Shown: in pieces, positions 63,881 through 64,000 of the stretch
How positions within the stretch are numbered: position 1 is the first letter of the stretch
Layout of the letters: each line of letters opens with the position of its first letter
Assembly: GCA_036365455.1 (NCBI GenBank)
Contig: JAWQUS010000004.1
Coordinates: 1,743,501-1,807,500 of the forward strand
From: Macrosoma leucophasiata
Lineage: Eukaryota; Arthropoda; Insecta; Lepidoptera; Hedylidae
Length of the DNA stretch: 64,000 bases
Direction of reading: 5' to 3'
Position numbers and translations under genes: made by a program
The notes under the pieces: generated by a model
Database searches by the model: none
Told to the model about the DNA's origin: nothing
What the model saw: the letters and a program-made list of their open reading frames with translations, nothing else

Positions 63881-64000
63881 TTACGATAATTAATCAATGG
63901 CATAACAAACAATTTGAATAGCTGAAAATGATTTAGTTAGTAATAGATTTGAGCTAGATTTTATGCTTCTTCTCTCAATACAGTGTACAAAGTGTGGGCC

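Overview
The window looks like AT-rich intergenic DNA from a lepidopteran insect (moth or butterfly). The grounds are the type of coding gene, spliceosomal signals, tRNA- and 5S-derived SINEs, Helitron-like ends reading ...CTAG^T, and RTE and CR1/Jockey-type LINEs. This is inferred from sequence style only, without a database search. There is nothing prokaryotic here: no operons, CRISPR or rRNA operon.

Host genes are scarce. The best is a two-exon gene at 35280-37155 (+). It has a TATA box, a short signal-peptide exon with a GTAAG donor, a 589-bp intron, and a long AT-rich exon. It encodes a 428-residue secreted, probably helical protein that I do not recognise. Two short reading frames downstream (37918-38138 and about 38717-38843) may be further exons or relics. 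A GC-rich island at 5869-6091 may hold the first coding exon of another gene.

Most of the rest is a mosaic of transposable elements. Names used below: Fam-A (about 290 bp SINE-like family, TACTGGTGGTAGAGC... to ...TTACATAAAAAA, more than 30 copies, at least two subfamilies); SINE-T1 and SINE-T2 (two tRNA-headed SINEs); SINE-5S (5S-rRNA-headed SINE); tRNA-IR (inverted-repeat element carrying a tRNA-like cloverleaf); LINE-RTE (6.4-7.6 kb, 42.1 kb); LINE-CR1 (58.3-61.0 kb plus 3' fragments); LINE-C (56.5 kb, 63.5 kb and others; ACATACATA tail); LINE-D (30.9-32.2 kb); hAT-m1, hAT-m2 and hAT-m3 (non-autonomous elements with 8-bp target duplications); MAR-m1 (TA target, mariner-like); HARB-m1 (TTA target, Harbinger-like); MITE-q, MITE-g and MITE-c; Hel-1 and Hel-2 (Helitron-like); repeats E to I (unclassified families seen at least twice). 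Because many insertions lie inside other dated copies, the order of events can be read: LINE-CR1 in Fam-A, LINE-D in Fam-A, SINE-T1 in Fam-A, HARB-m1 in SINE-T1, Hel-1 in SINE-T2, hAT-m1 in MAR-m1, and hAT-m2 plus Fam-A in Fam-A.

The most notable pattern is that three short retroposon families each end in the 3' tail of a different LINE present in the same window: Fam-A with LINE-CR1, SINE-T2 with LINE-C, and SINE-5S with LINE-RTE. This is what trans-mobilisation of SINEs by LINE reverse transcriptases would leave behind. The second is the tRNA-IR family, which has a nearly perfect tRNA fold, long terminal inverted repeats, head-to-head dimers and an 11-bp target duplication.
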